A stretch of DNA of 64,000 bases from Rubrobacter marinus. GTDB taxonomy: Bacteria > Actinomycetota > Rubrobacteria > Rubrobacterales > Rubrobacteraceae. Location: positions 1,116,001-1,180,000 of the forward strand of contig NZ_CP045121.1 in the NCBI RefSeq assembly GCF_011492965.1, in the 5' to 3' direction. The notes under the pieces are model-generated. The model searched no databases, was not told where the DNA came from, and worked only from the letters and a program-made list of their open reading frames with translations. Below, piece after piece: positions 33,070-42,477 of this stretch (within the stretch, counting starts at the first letter, position 1; every line of letters starts with the position of its first letter). The position numbers and the translations under genes are program-made.

Positions 33070-34497
33070 CTATCCGGGCGCCGCCGCCGTCTCCGGGAGC
33101 GATTCGGCGATCTTCGCGCCGACGATGCGTCCGAAGGTGTTCGAACGCAACACCGACGTTGCCGGGGGGTGCTTGTGGTAGAAATGCCCCGTGATCTCAC
33201 CGGCTGCGTAGAGGCCGGGGATCGGGGCCTCGTTCGTGTCCAGCACGCGCCCGTCCGCGTCGACCTTCAGCCCGCCGAAGGTGAACTTGAGGTGTGCCGT
33301 CATCGGGAACCCCGAGAACGGCGCTTCGACGATCGGGTTCGCCCAGTTCGATTTGGGCGGCGTGATCCCCGAGGTCTTTTTGCCGTCCATCTCGACCGGG
33401 TCCCAGTCGCCGGGGCCGCAGGCCGCGTTGAACTCGCTGACGGTAGCCTCGAGCTTCGTCGGGTCGAGGCCGAGCTTCTCGGCCAGACCGGCGATCGTGT
33501 CGGACCGTTCCGGTGGCTTGTCGGTGGTCTCGTAGACCCAACTACCCTCGAAGCGCTCCATCACGGTCTTGTCGGTGATGAAGTACGACTTCTGGTTCTG
33601 GTGACGCCAGGTGTCGTAGGCGATCAGCTCGGTGGAGGCGAAGAGGTAGTCCTCGCCCTCGTCGTGGAAGCGGTCGCAGCTCTCGTTGACCACGATCCCG
33701 TAGTTCTGGCCCCAGATGACCGCGTGGACCTTTCTCGCCCGCGCGTCGACGAGCTCGGCGTGGACCATGTCGAACTGCCCGGCCGTGCCTGCCCCGATCT
33801 CCGTCGCCATGCGGATGCCGGAGCCTCGGTTGTACTTTACGCCGGGGGAGATGATCGGAAGGTCGGCCGCGTCCTGGCCGAGATGCCGCGTGAGCATCTC
33901 CGGGTTCCCCTCGAAGCCGCCGCAGGCCAGGACGACCGTATCGGCCGTGATGGCGCGCTGCTGACCGTCGGGCTCGCGCACGACGATGCCGTTGACCCGC
34001 CCCTCGCCGTCGAGGGTCAGCTCGATCGCCTCGCGCCCGTAGAATACGTCGGCGGTCCGATACTTCGCGATGCGGATCAAGTAGTTGTCGAGGATCTCCT
34101 TGCCGCCACCCACCGGGTAGGCGTAGTGCTGCCCCTCGAAATCCAGGGCGGCGTTCTCCTCGTCGCGATGGACCAGCTTGACGCCGTGGTCCTGCATGAA
34201 CCCGACCGTGTCTGGCACCTCGTCCTCGAGCCTGCGCCAGTAGTCGAGGTCCGACGGGACCGGACGGTCCTCCTGCCCCACCCGTCCAACCCGGTCGCGC
34301 GAGAGCGTGTTGTCGTGTTTGAGCCGCAGAAAGGGCGTCGTCCAGCGCGAAGCCCCCGGCCATACGCCCTTCTTTCCCGCCTCGATCAACGCCACGCTGC
34401 CAACCCGGCCGGCCCTTTCCGTCGTCTCCAGGAAGCTCAACGTCGCCGCCGAGCCTGCGAAACCGCTACCAATGACCGCCACGTCGTAGTCCGGCAA
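33070..34497 (-). CDS. FAD-dependent oxidoreductase, fumarate reductase/tricarballylate dehydrogenase family
   Basis: The product has about 475 residues. It begins with the dinucleotide-binding motif DVAVIGSGFAGSAATLSFLE and ends with FGGLKVDADGRVLDT and IPGLYAAGEITG, the layout of FAD_binding_2 enzymes. These include TcuA, fumarate reductase and ketosteroid dehydrogenases. The substrate cannot be read from the sequence. I think TcuA-like is the closest. The TTG at 34497 follows AAGGAGAA and starts right at PDYDVAVIG. A 20-residue upstream extension to ATG 34557 is less likely. It is divergent from the MFS gene. Confidence 0.75.
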   Translation of the reverse strand: MPDYDVAVIGSGFAGSAATLSFLETTERAGRVGSVALIEAGKKGVWPGASRWTTPFLRLKHDNTLSRDRVGRVGQEDRPVPSDLDYWRRLEDEVPDTVGFMQDHGVKLVHRDEENAALDFEGQHYAYPVGGGKEILDNYLIRIAKYRTADVFYGREAIELTLDGEGRVNGIVVREPDGQQRAITADTVVLACGGFEGNPEMLTRHLGQDAADLPIISPGVKYNRGSGIRMATEIGAGTAGQFDMVHAELVDARARKVHAVIWGQNYGIVVNESCDRFHDEGEDYLFASTELIAYDTWRHQNQKSYFITDKTVMERFEGSWVYETTDKPPERSDTIAGLAEKLGLDPTKLEATVSEFNAACGPGDWDPVEMDGKKTSGITPPKSNWANPIVEAPFSGFPMTAHLKFTFGGLKVDADGRVLDTNEAPIPGLYAAGEITGHFYHKHPPATSVLRSNTFGRIVGAKIAESLPETAAAPG

Positions 34498-34870
34498 AAC
34501 CTTCTCCTTCCCAGAACGCCTGTCCTCCGGCTCCTCCTGTTTTGTATGATGACACACAATTAAAGATAATGCGTAAAGTGATGCAAGGAACAGGTATAGT
34601 TGCGATGCCCGGGGCTCGACTCTCGTCTCTGTGGCGAGCGACGCCGGCGCGATCGTCTCCTGGTGAATGGACCATCGGTAGTACGGTGGGCCTGGCGGCG
34701 GAGACCACCGTGCGTCCGCCGGGAGTACGCCGGAGCCCGCGTCTCCGGAAGCACCGGACCAGGCGGCACGAGCGGCGAGAAAGGTACGACGGTGAGCGGC
34801 GCGATTCTGCTACGTTGGTCGAGGGTCCCCGATCCTCTGGACGAGCTCAGATTCTAGGGCACGAGTAGCG
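34498..34870. other. Divergent intergenic region without a recognisable gene
   Basis: This 373-base gap lies between the divergently transcribed flavoprotein and MFS genes. The left 100 bases are AT-rich (34540-34600) and probably hold promoters, for example TTATCT-17-TACAAA on the minus strand. The right part is GC-rich, and its small open frames have no recognisable domain. Confidence 0.4.
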
Positions 34871-36073
34871 GTGCGTTCATCTCAGGCGCGCTTCGCCCTG
34901 CGCTCCCGGTCTTTCGCGATCTTCGCGGCCGGGACCCTGGTAAGCCAGACGGGCGAGTGGATGACCCTGGTCGCTTTAAACTGGGCGGTGCTCGAGTTCA
35001 CCGGCTCCGCGGTGTACCTGGGCTTGATCAACGCCTGTCGGCTGGTCCCCGTTTTCCTGCTCAGCGTCCCGGCCGGGGTACTTGCGGATCGAACCGACCG
35101 GCGAAAGCTACTGATCCTGATGCAGGCCGGTACCATGCTGTCGACGTTCTGGGTCGGGTACTTGCTGGCGGCGGGGAGCCCGTTCTGGTTGTTGGCCGCC
35201 GTGGTGACGCTACGCTCGGTCATGATGGCCGTGGTTACGCCGGTTCGCAACTCCCTGATCCCGAACCTGGTGCCGGAGCGTCAGGTAGCCAGCGCGGTCG
35301 CGGTCGACGGCGCCGTGCGGAACGTTGCTCGCATCGCGGGACCGGCGATCGCCGGGGTCTTGCTGGCCGTGATGGAGGTCTCGGGCGTGTTCTGGATCAG
35401 CGCGTGCAGCATCGCGGCCGTGTTGCTCTCGCTGTCTGTCGTTCGCCCGGAATCCAAGAGGGATGTCGGTACCACTACGGTAGGAGCGGATATCCGGGAG
35501 GCGGCTGCTTACGTGAAGAACAGCCCGTCCGTCCAGTCACTCCTGATCCTGGCCGTGGTGCCCATGGTGTTCGCGTTCCCCTACACCGCCATGATGCCGC
35601 TGTTCGCGGAGAAGCTTTTGAGGCTCGGACCGGAGGGGCTCGGCATCCTGCTCTCGGTCGCCGCGGCGGGCGCCCTCATGGGATCGGCGTGGCTGTCCCT
35701 GGGAGGCGAGACGGAAGGGGCGGGAAGATGGCTGGTGTGCTCGACCATCGGCCTCGGCCTGTTCCTTCTCCTGTTTATGATCTCGCAGAGTTTCGTCGTG
35801 GCGGCGGTCACGATCTTCCTGGTGGGGCTCGCCAGCTCGACGTACCGCACGATGAGCCGCGTCACCCTCCAGACACGGGTCCCGGATCGACTCCGCGGCC
35901 GGATAATGAGCATCGCGCTGATGGATAGGGGGCTGATGCCGCTGGGGGCGATCCTGATCGGCGCCGTCGCCGAATGGGCGGGCGCCCTGTGGGCCGGCGC
36001 GGCCATGGGGGCCGGATGTATTGCCGTCACCCTGGCGGTGCTCGCCGCAAGGCCGAGGATCTGGAGCCTGTAA
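34871..36073 (+). CDS. MFS transporter (DHA3-like exporter)
   Basis: This is a 400-residue membrane transporter with about twelve hydrophobic segments. It has the loop motif GVLADRTDRRKLL after the second helix and the repeat RLRGRIMSIALMDRG in the second half, as in the DHA3/enterobactin-exporter-like group. It starts at GTG with only a weak ribosome site. The substrate is unknown. It is divergent from the flavin dehydrogenase and is followed by the dipeptidase on the same strand. Confidence 0.85.
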   Translation: MRSSQARFALRSRSFAIFAAGTLVSQTGEWMTLVALNWAVLEFTGSAVYLGLINACRLVPVFLLSVPAGVLADRTDRRKLLILMQAGTMLSTFWVGYLLAAGSPFWLLAAVVTLRSVMMAVVTPVRNSLIPNLVPERQVASAVAVDGAVRNVARIAGPAIAGVLLAVMEVSGVFWISACSIAAVLLSLSVVRPESKRDVGTTTVGADIREAAAYVKNSPSVQSLLILAVVPMVFAFPYTAMMPLFAEKLLRLGPEGLGILLSVAAAGALMGSAWLSLGGETEGAGRWLVCSTIGLGLFLLLFMISQSFVVAAVTIFLVGLASSTYRTMSRVTLQTRVPDRLRGRIMSIALMDRGLMPLGAILIGAVAEWAGALWAGAAMGAGCIAVTLAVLAARPRIWSL

Positions 36074-36247
36074 ACTCCGAAGATTCCCGGGGGCCGGCGA
36101 CGCGCCGTCCCTTTCGTCCTCCGGATCCGGAGAGAAGGCCCGGGGCGGCCTCCGAACCGGGAGGCGACTTGCATTACAGTACTGAGCCATCGGCTTCGTA
36201 GCTGTTCAATTACATGAGGGCGTGTCGTCAGAGAGGGAGATGCTCGT

Positions 36248-37300
36248 ATGGGTCGGGATGCGTTTCCGGTCGTGTTCGACGGCCACAACGACGTACTGCT
36301 AAGGCTCGGTGGGCCGGATGGGGGCGGCCCCGGCGCGTTCTTCGAGCGCGGCGACCGTGGGCACCTGGACCTGCCCCGGGCACGAGAGGGGGGCTTCGGG
36401 GGCGGCTTCTTCGCCGTCTGGATCCCCTCGCCCAGGGAGCAGACGCCAGCGCCCGGGCGTACTCCGGGATCGCTCCCACCCGCGCTCGATGCCGCGTACG
36501 CGTTGCGCCGCTCGATGGCCGCCACCGCCATGCTGTTCGGGATCGAGGATCGCTCGGACGGGAAGTTCCGGGTCGTCCGCACCGCCGCCGAGCTGCGGCG
36601 GTGCCTGGACGAGGGAGTAATGCCGGCGGTGCTCCACTTCGAGGGCGCCGACGCGATCGACACCGACCTCGACGCGCTGCACGTGCTCTACCGGGCGGGG
36701 CTGCGCTCGCTGGGCCTCGTCTGGGGGCGGCCGAACGCCTTCGCCGAGGGCGTCGCCGTGCATTTTCGGCGCTCGCCGGATACGGGGCCGGGGCTGACCG
36801 AAGCCGGCAGGGAGCTTGTTCGCGCCTGCAATGACCTGCGCATCATGATCGACCTTTCTCACCTGAACGAGCGAGGCTTCTGGGACGTGGCGGCTCTCAC
36901 GGATGCCCCGCTCGTCGCGAGCCACTCCAACGCCTACGCCCTCTGTCCCTCCTCCCGGAACCTCACGGACCCGCAGCTCGACGCCATAGCCGCCTCCGAC
37001 GGGATGGTCGGCCTCAACTTCGCGGTCAACTTCCTCCGCGAGGACGCGGCCCGGGATGCGAGCACTCCTCTGGACGTGATGGTCCGGCAGATCGACCACC
37101 TCGTCGAGCGAGTCGGGATCGACGGGGTCGGCTTCGGCTCCGACTTCGACGGGGTTTTGATCTCGCAGGAGATAGGCGACGTGTCGGGCCTGCCGAAGCT
37201 CCTGTCGGCGCTGGGGGACCGGGGCTACGACGACGGGGCCCTCCGGAAGCTCGCCCACGAGAACTGGGTCCGCGTCCTGCGCAAGACCTGGGGCGAGTAA
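36248..37300 (+). CDS. Membrane dipeptidase, peptidase family M19
   Basis: This zinc dipeptidase of the renal-dipeptidase family cleaves dipeptides, including D-residue ones. The 350-residue product has the family marks: VFDGHNDVLL with the HxD zinc pair, VLHFEGADAI with the bridging Glu, and MIDLSHLNERGFWDVA, SHSNAYALCPSSRNL and GFGSDFDG. There is no signal peptide, as in most bacterial members. GGGAGATG precedes the ATG. Between its stop and 37595 I see no gene. Confidence 0.92.
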   Translation: MGRDAFPVVFDGHNDVLLRLGGPDGGGPGAFFERGDRGHLDLPRAREGGFGGGFFAVWIPSPREQTPAPGRTPGSLPPALDAAYALRRSMAATAMLFGIEDRSDGKFRVVRTAAELRRCLDEGVMPAVLHFEGADAIDTDLDALHVLYRAGLRSLGLVWGRPNAFAEGVAVHFRRSPDTGPGLTEAGRELVRACNDLRIMIDLSHLNERGFWDVAALTDAPLVASHSNAYALCPSSRNLTDPQLDAIAASDGMVGLNFAVNFLREDAARDASTPLDVMVRQIDHLVERVGIDGVGFGSDFDGVLISQEIGDVSGLPKLLSALGDRGYDDGALRKLAHENWVRVLRKTWGE

Positions 37301-37595
37301 GGGGAAGTCGAGCGATGCGTCCTGCGCCGATTCTCCCCGCAGTTTTTTAGATAGCGTCGTCGTCTCCCTCCAGAGTAGCTTCATCTCGCGGGGCTCGACG
37401 AGCACGATCGGTTGGGGACGTGCGTCCTGCCGCGGCCGGCGCGGGCGAGATCGGCGGCCACGTTCCCGGAGGTTCCGAGGGTGCGGCCGTTCCGTTTCTA
37501 GCTACGGGGGGTGGGGTAGGAGGAGTCGCTACGAGCACCTTGGCTCGCGCCAGGCCACCCTCCGGCACACGGCCTCGAGGTAGGAGGAAGAATCT

Positions 37596-38411
37596 ATGGA
37601 CGAGAACGAGAAGAACAGGCCGAACGATGCCTCCGAGCGTGCGGGTGAGGGCGAAGCCGCCCGAGACGCGGCGGAACCGGCGTTGCCTCCGGCCCCGCAA
37701 GCGCCGAAAGAGCGCCTCCAACCGCCGCCGAAGGTCCCTGAGGAGGAACTACCTCCGCCGCCCGAGGTAGGGACGCAAGAGATGCGTCCGGCCCCGCAGG
37801 TGGGCAAGCAAGACCTATCCCCGGCTCCCGAGACTTCGGAGGAGAACCTGCCTCCGGCTCCGCAGGTACCGGAGGAGAACCTGTCCCGGGCTCCGAGCGT
37901 GCCGGAGGAGACCATCCCTCCGGCCCCCGAGGTACCGCCCCAGAAGCTGCCCCCGCCTCCCGTCCCTCCCGCCGCGGACCTGGGAACGGCCCCGGAGCCC
38001 GTGCCGAAGCAGGAGCTCTCGCCGCCCCCTCCGGTGCCGAAAGAGGATCTGACGCCGGCCCCCGAGGTTCCCCCCGCCCAGGAGCTCCCTCCCCCTCCGA
38101 GCGTACCAGGGGAGAACCTACCCCCGCCCCCGGAGGTCGCGGCCGAGGAGGTGTCAGAGCCCCCGGAGGTGCCGCCGGCGCGGCCATCGCCGGTTTCGGA
38201 ATCGGCCAGGGTCGTGGGGGAACGGTTCGAGGAGGTCGACATGGCCGTGCCCGTGATCGAGGAGGAGCTCGTAGTCAAGAAGCGCCCCGTGATCAGGGAG
38301 GAGCTGAGGATAAGGAGGAGGGTCGTCGAGGAGGAAGAGGTGTTCGAGGTCGACCTGCGCAAGGAGGAGGTCGACGTGGAGGATACCTCCGGGAGGTCGC
38401 GCGAGGACTGA
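37596..38411 (+). CDS. DUF2382 domain protein with an 11-residue Pro/Glu repeat region
   Basis: The 271-residue product has an acidic N-terminus of about 29 residues. About fifteen tandem 11-residue repeats of the type LPPAPxVPEEN follow (residues 30-194), then a C-terminal DUF2382-like charged beta domain (VPVIEEELVVKKRPVIREEL, then RIRRRVVEEEEVFEVDLRK). DUF2382 proteins are often linked to stress responses in actinobacteria and cyanobacteria, but no molecular function is established to my knowledge. It has GGAGGAAG before the ATG. It has neither a signal peptide nor a membrane segment. Confidence 0.8.
   Translation: MDENEKNRPNDASERAGEGEAARDAAEPALPPAPQAPKERLQPPPKVPEEELPPPPEVGTQEMRPAPQVGKQDLSPAPETSEENLPPAPQVPEENLSRAPSVPEETIPPAPEVPPQKLPPPPVPPAADLGTAPEPVPKQELSPPPPVPKEDLTPAPEVPPAQELPPPPSVPGENLPPPPEVAAEEVSEPPEVPPARPSPVSESARVVGERFEEVDMAVPVIEEELVVKKRPVIREELRIRRRVVEEEEVFEVDLRKEEVDVEDTSGRSRED
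37683..38177 (+). repeat. About 15 copies of a degenerate 33-bp (11-codon) repeat
   Basis: The period of 33 bases encodes L-x-P-x-P-x-V-P-x-E-x. Copies are diverged at DNA level but keep the Leu and the PxP and VPxE pattern. Two copies carry one extra residue. Confidence 0.75.
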
Positions 38412-38567
38412 GCCCCGACCGGCAGCCAACGGGTCTTCTCGCCCGCCCCTGGCCCGTTGCCCAGGCCTCCTCCGCGGGTCCCGTCCTGCCGGGGAGGCCT
38501 GCGTATGCTACTATTTGTCGCGTTTGCTATTGAGCAGTTGATACCGGTATCAAGTTCGCGGAGGAAG

Positions 38568-38999
38568 ATGAAAAGTTACATGGCGCGGCCCCAGTCGGTC
38601 GAGCGCAATTGGCATCTCGTCGACGCCGAGGGGAAGACGCTGGGGCGTCTCGCCTCGGAGATCGCGCGCGTCCTGCGCGGCAAGAACAAGCCGCAGTACA
38701 CGCCGCACGTAGACACGGGCGACTTCGTGGTCGTGGTGAACGCCGAGAGGGTGGTCGTCACGGGCAGGAAGGCCGAGCAGAAGGTCTACTGGCGGCACTC
38801 CGGGCGCCCGGGCGGCCTCAAGGAGACGAGCTACGAGGTCATGATGGAGCGCAAGCCGACCGAGATCCTGCGCAAGGCCGTCTGGGGCATGATGCCGAAG
38901 ACGCGGCTCGGGCGGGCGCAGTTCAAGAAGTTGAAGATCTACGCAGGGTCCGAGCATCCGCACCAGGCTCAGAACCCGCAGCCCTACGAGGTGAGGTAA
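38568..38999 (+). CDS. rplM: 50S ribosomal protein L13
   Basis: L13 is an early-assembly large-subunit protein. The 143-residue product begins [20 protein letters not shown] and contains [19 protein letters not shown] and [16 protein letters not shown] choose ATG 38568 because MKSYMARP aligns with the usual MKTFxAKP start. An upstream in-frame extension from 38457 is not expected. It is co-transcribed with rpsI, three bases away. Confidence 0.96.
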   Translation: MKSYMARPQSVERNWHLVDAEGKTLGRLASEIARVLRGKNKPQYTPHVDTGDFVVVVNAERVVVTGRKAEQKVYWRHSGRPGGLKETSYEVMMERKPTEILRKAVWGMMPKTRLGRAQFKKLKIYAGSEHPHQAQNPQPYEVR

Positions 39000-39002
39000 A
39001 GA

Positions 39003-39401
39003 ATGGCGGCAACTCAGACGTTGTACAGCGGCACGGGCAGGCGCAAGACGAGCGTGGCTCGCGTGAGGCTCCTGCCGGGCGACGGCAAGATCACGGTGAA
39101 CGGCCGGGATTACAAGGAGTACTTCCCGCGCAACACCTACCAGGTGATCGTGACCTCCCCCTTGAGGGTCCTCGAGGTCGCGGGCAACTACGACGTGGTC
39201 GTGAAGGTCGAGGGCGGCGGCCCGACGGGGCAGGCGGACGCGGTGCGCCACGGGATCGCGCGCGCCCTCTCCGAGGAGTCCCAGGAGGCGCGCGGCGAGC
39301 TGAAGAGCGCGGGGCTGCTTACCCGCGACTCCCGCGCCGTGGAGCGCAAGAAGTACGGCCTGAAGAAGGCCCGCAAGCGCCCGCAGTTCTCCAAGCGCTA
39401 G
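39003..39401 (+). CDS. rpsI: 30S ribosomal protein S9
   Basis: S9 sends its C-terminal tail to P-site tRNA. The 132-residue product contains [39 protein letters not shown] and the invariant ending [11 protein letters not shown]. The usual partner of rplM. Confidence 0.97.
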   Translation: MAATQTLYSGTGRRKTSVARVRLLPGDGKITVNGRDYKEYFPRNTYQVIVTSPLRVLEVAGNYDVVVKVEGGGPTGQADAVRHGIARALSEESQEARGELKSAGLLTRDSRAVERKKYGLKKARKRPQFSKR

Positions 39402-39426
39402 AAGGCAGAGGAGAGACGAGGTCTCC

Positions 39427-39486
39427 GGCGGGCCCCCCCGCGTCGCGAGCGCAACGCGCTCGCGGCGGCACGGGGGGCCGCCCGGC
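39427..39486 (+). terminator. GC-rich stem-loop between rpsI and glmM
   Basis: A perfect 9-bp stem with an AAC loop (39444-39452 with 39456-39464) sits inside a longer imperfect GC repeat. There is no T run directly after it. It may attenuate or process the transcript between the ribosomal pair and glmM. Confidence 0.45.
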
Positions 39487-39500
39487 GTTCGGGAGGTTTT

Positions 39501-40828
39501 TTGCAGAGGATCAAGTTCGGTACCGACGGGGTGCGCGGGGTCGCAAACGAGGGCCTGACCCCCGAGATGGCCCTGCGCCTCGGGCTCGCGGGGCGCGCCT
39601 CTTCGGCGGCCCCATCCTCGTCGGGCGCGACACGCGCCTCTCCGGCGGGATGCTCTCCGACGCCCTCGCCGCCGGGGCCGCGAGCGGCGGCGCCTCCGTT
39701 CTGGAGCTCGGCGTGCTGCCCACCCCCGGCGTCGCCGCCCTCGCGGCCAAGCTGGGGGCGAGCGCGGGCGCCGTAGTGAGCGCCTCGCACAACCCCTACC
39801 CGGACAACGGCATCAAGTTCTTCTCCGGGGAGGGCCGCAAGCTCCCGACGGACGTCGAGGCGGAGCTGGAGCGGCTCACCGGCGAGGAGGCTCCCCGGCC
39901 GACCGGCGGCGACGTGGGCGCGGCGGAGCCCGTCGAGGAGGCGGTCGCGCTGTACGCGGAGCACGTCCTCGGGATGCTGCGCCCGAGCGCCGAGGGGACG
40001 AGGGTGCTGCTCGATTGCGCGCACGGGGCGGCGTACGAGGTCGCCCCGCTCGCGTTCTCCGGGGTCGGGGCGAAGCTCTCGGTGGTGGGGAACGAGCCCG
40101 ACGGGACGAACATCAACGAGGGCGTGGGCTCCACGCACGTCGAGGGGCTGGACGCGCGCGGCAACGACGTTGCCTTCGCCTTCGACGGGGACGCCGACCG
40201 GGTCCTCGCCGTCGACGAGACGGGCGGCGTGGTCGACGGGGACCGCATACTCGCGATCCTCGCCCGCGACCTCCACGAGCGCGGGGCCCTGAAGGGCGGG
40301 GTCGTGGTCACGGTCATGAGCAACCTGGGCTTCTTCAAGGCGATGGACGGCCTCGGGATACCCTACGAGGTCACGCCCGTCGGCGACCGGCACGTGGCCG
40401 AGGCCATGAGGAGGAGCGGGGCCTCCCTCGGCGGCGAGCAGTCGGGGCACGTGATCCTCTCGGAGTACGCGACGACCGGCGACGGGCTGGTAACGGCGCT
40501 GGCCCTGCTGGACGTGATGGCGAGGAGCGGCAAGCCCCTCTCGGAGCTCGCGCGGGTCATGGAGCGGTACCCGCAGAGCCTGATCAACGTCCGGGTCGAG
40601 GGTTCGGCCCCGGAGGTGGCCGGGAGCGGCGCCGCGAAGGAGGCCGTTGTCCGCGCGGAGCGGAGGCTCGGCTCGGAGGGACGCATCCTGCTCAGGCCGA
40701 GCGGGACGGAGCCCGTGGTGCGGGTTATGGTGGAGCACGAGGACGCGGCGGTCTGCCGCGAGGTCTGCGAGGAGGTCGCGGCGGTCGTCGCCGAGGGCGC
40801 CTCCGGGGCCAAGGGGGTTCGGGTTTGA
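39501..40828 (+). CDS. glmM: Phosphoglucosamine mutase (one frameshift)
   Basis: GlmM converts glucosamine-6-phosphate to glucosamine-1-phosphate for cell-wall precursors. The product begins QRIKFGTDGVRGVANEGLTP. It has the catalytic serine in SASHNPYPDNGIKFFSG, the metal loop AFDGDADRV, sugar-binding GGEQSGH and the phosphate site RPSGTEPVVRVM. One G is missing at 39590-39593, splitting the first 30 residues from the rest. The TTG start follows GGAGG. Its stop overlaps the next gene. Confidence 0.93.
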
Positions 40829-41700
40829 GGTTTGTAGGATGCTCTTTGGCCTGGCGGCCGGGCGAGGCGGGGACGCGCGAGTCGTGCCTCGTGGTCCTGG
40901 ACGAGCGCGGCAGCATCGTCGCCAACTCCTTCGCGCAGGGTGCTGCGGAGCTCGCGGCGGCGGCCGAAGGCTACGCCGAGGGACGGCGGGGGGTCGTGGT
41001 CGGGGTGGATGCGCCGCTCTCCGTCCCGAACGAGCGGGGGACGCGCAGGATCGAGCGCATCCTCTCGAAGGTGGCGCTGCCGGCGTACTCGGCGAGCCGC
41101 AAGATGTTCGGCGGGGCCCCGTTCGCCGAGGAGCTTCTGGCGGCGCTCGAGGGGGTCGGGATCGAGTACACCGACTACCCGTTCAAGCGCGCCCGGGGCC
41201 AGAGCGTCGTCACCGAGGTCGACTCGGCGGCGACCTTGAAGGTCCTGCTCTTCGAGCGCGGCGACGACGCGCGGGAGGGGGAGAGGAGCGCCGACGAGGA
41301 CCTCGCGGCGGCCCTCCGCGAGCTGCCGGAGCCGAAGCTGCGCAAGGGGAACAAGGAGGCGCGCGCCGCCGCGCTCAAGGGGGCCGTGGACGCGCTGTGG
41401 AACACGCCGGGGCTGCGCTTGAGGACCGGGAACCTCTCGGCGGACCTGAACGCCCCGGAGAACGTGGACCTCTCCAAGCTCGACATCACCGCCGAGCTCT
41501 CGCACGCGGAGCTGGACCGGCTGGCCGCGCTCGTGGAGGGGACGCTCGCCGCGTACACCGTGCACCGGCACTGGAAGGGCCGGGACGGCTCCATCGTGGT
41601 CGGCACCGGGCACGAGGGCTCCGTCCTGCTGCCCGCGCCGGAAGGGTTGCAGCACCGCATCGCCGAGGAGTGCCGCGCATCGATGGTGCCCTACGCCTAG
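40825..41700 (+). CDS. DUF429 family protein
   Basis: The 291-residue product has the DUF429 look, an RNase H-like fold of unknown activity: RFVGCSLAWRPG at the start, VVVGVDAPLSVPN, SKVALPAYSASRKMFGG and YPFKRARGQSVVTEVD. The TTG start overlaps the glmM stop by four bases. The gene is intact. It does not belong to the adjacent his genes by any known role. Confidence 0.75.
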   Translation: MRFVGCSLAWRPGEAGTRESCLVVLDERGSIVANSFAQGAAELAAAAEGYAEGRRGVVVGVDAPLSVPNERGTRRIERILSKVALPAYSASRKMFGGAPFAEELLAALEGVGIEYTDYPFKRARGQSVVTEVDSAATLKVLLFERGDDAREGERSADEDLAAALRELPEPKLRKGNKEARAAALKGAVDALWNTPGLRLRTGNLSADLNAPENVDLSKLDITAELSHAELDRLAALVEGTLAAYTVHRHWKGRDGSIVVGTGHEGSVLLPAPEGLQHRIAEECRASMVPYA

Positions 41701-41716
41701 GGAAGGAGGGTAGGGT

Positions 41717-42477
41717 TTGGGCCTGAAAGTCCGCATCATCCCCTGCCTCGACGTGAACGCCGGCAGGGTCGTCAAGGGGACGAAGTTCAAGGACCTGCGC
41801 GACGCGGGCGACCCCGTGGAGCTCGCGGCCCTCTACGACCGCGAGGGGGCCGACGAGCTGGTCTTCTACGACATCACCGCCTCCCACGAGGGGCGCGAGA
41901 CCGCAGCAAGGCTCGCGAGGGCGACCGCGGAGGAGGTCTTTATCCCGTACACCATCGGCGGCGGGGTGAGGACGGCGGACGACATGCGCGCGATGCTGCG
42001 GGCCGGGGCCGACAAGGTCTCCGTGAACAGCGCCGCCGTGAGGACGCCGGACCTCGTCGACGCGGGCGCGGAGCGGTTCGGGAGCCAGTGCGTCGTCCTC
42101 AGCGTGGACGTGAAGCGCAAAGGAGACGGCCGGCCCGGCTGGGAGGTCTACCTGAACGGGGGCGCGTGAACACGGGGATAGACGCCGTAGAGTGGTGCGT
42201 GGAGGGCGAGAGACGGGGGGCGGGGGAGTACGTGTTGAACAGCATGGACGCCGACGGGACCGAGGTGGGCTACGACCTCGACCTCATAAGCGAGGTCGCG
42301 GGCAGGACGGGGCTCCCGATCATCGCCTCCGGCGGGGCGGGACACCCGGACCACATGGTAGCCGCCGTGCGAGCAGGCGCCTCCGCCGTCCTCGCCGCGA
42401 GCATCTTCCACTTCAACGAGTGGACCATCGCCGACACCAAGGCGAGGCTCGCAGAAGCCGGGATCCCCGTCCGATGA
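41717..42477 (+). CDS. hisF: Imidazole glycerol phosphate synthase, cyclase subunit (one frameshift)
   Basis: HisF closes the imidazole ring in histidine synthesis with ammonia supplied by HisH. The barrel shows catalytic Asp in [20 protein letters not shown] and the second Asp in [14 protein letters not shown]. Other marks are [19 protein letters not shown] and [13 protein letters not shown]. One G is missing at 42158-42162, between VYLNGG and [11 protein letters not shown]. The corrected length is 253 residues. It overlaps hisIE by four bases. Its usual partners hisH and hisA are not in the window. Confidence 0.93.

Noticed and set aside
34542..34868. A 108-residue plus-strand open frame in the gap before the MFS gene
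   Set aside because: It is Arg-rich with no domain, has no ribosome site, and overlaps the probable divergent promoter region.
37683..38177. A 33-bp periodicity that might be a CRISPR array
   Set aside because: There are no conserved repeats with unique spacers; the period encodes an 11-residue protein repeat.
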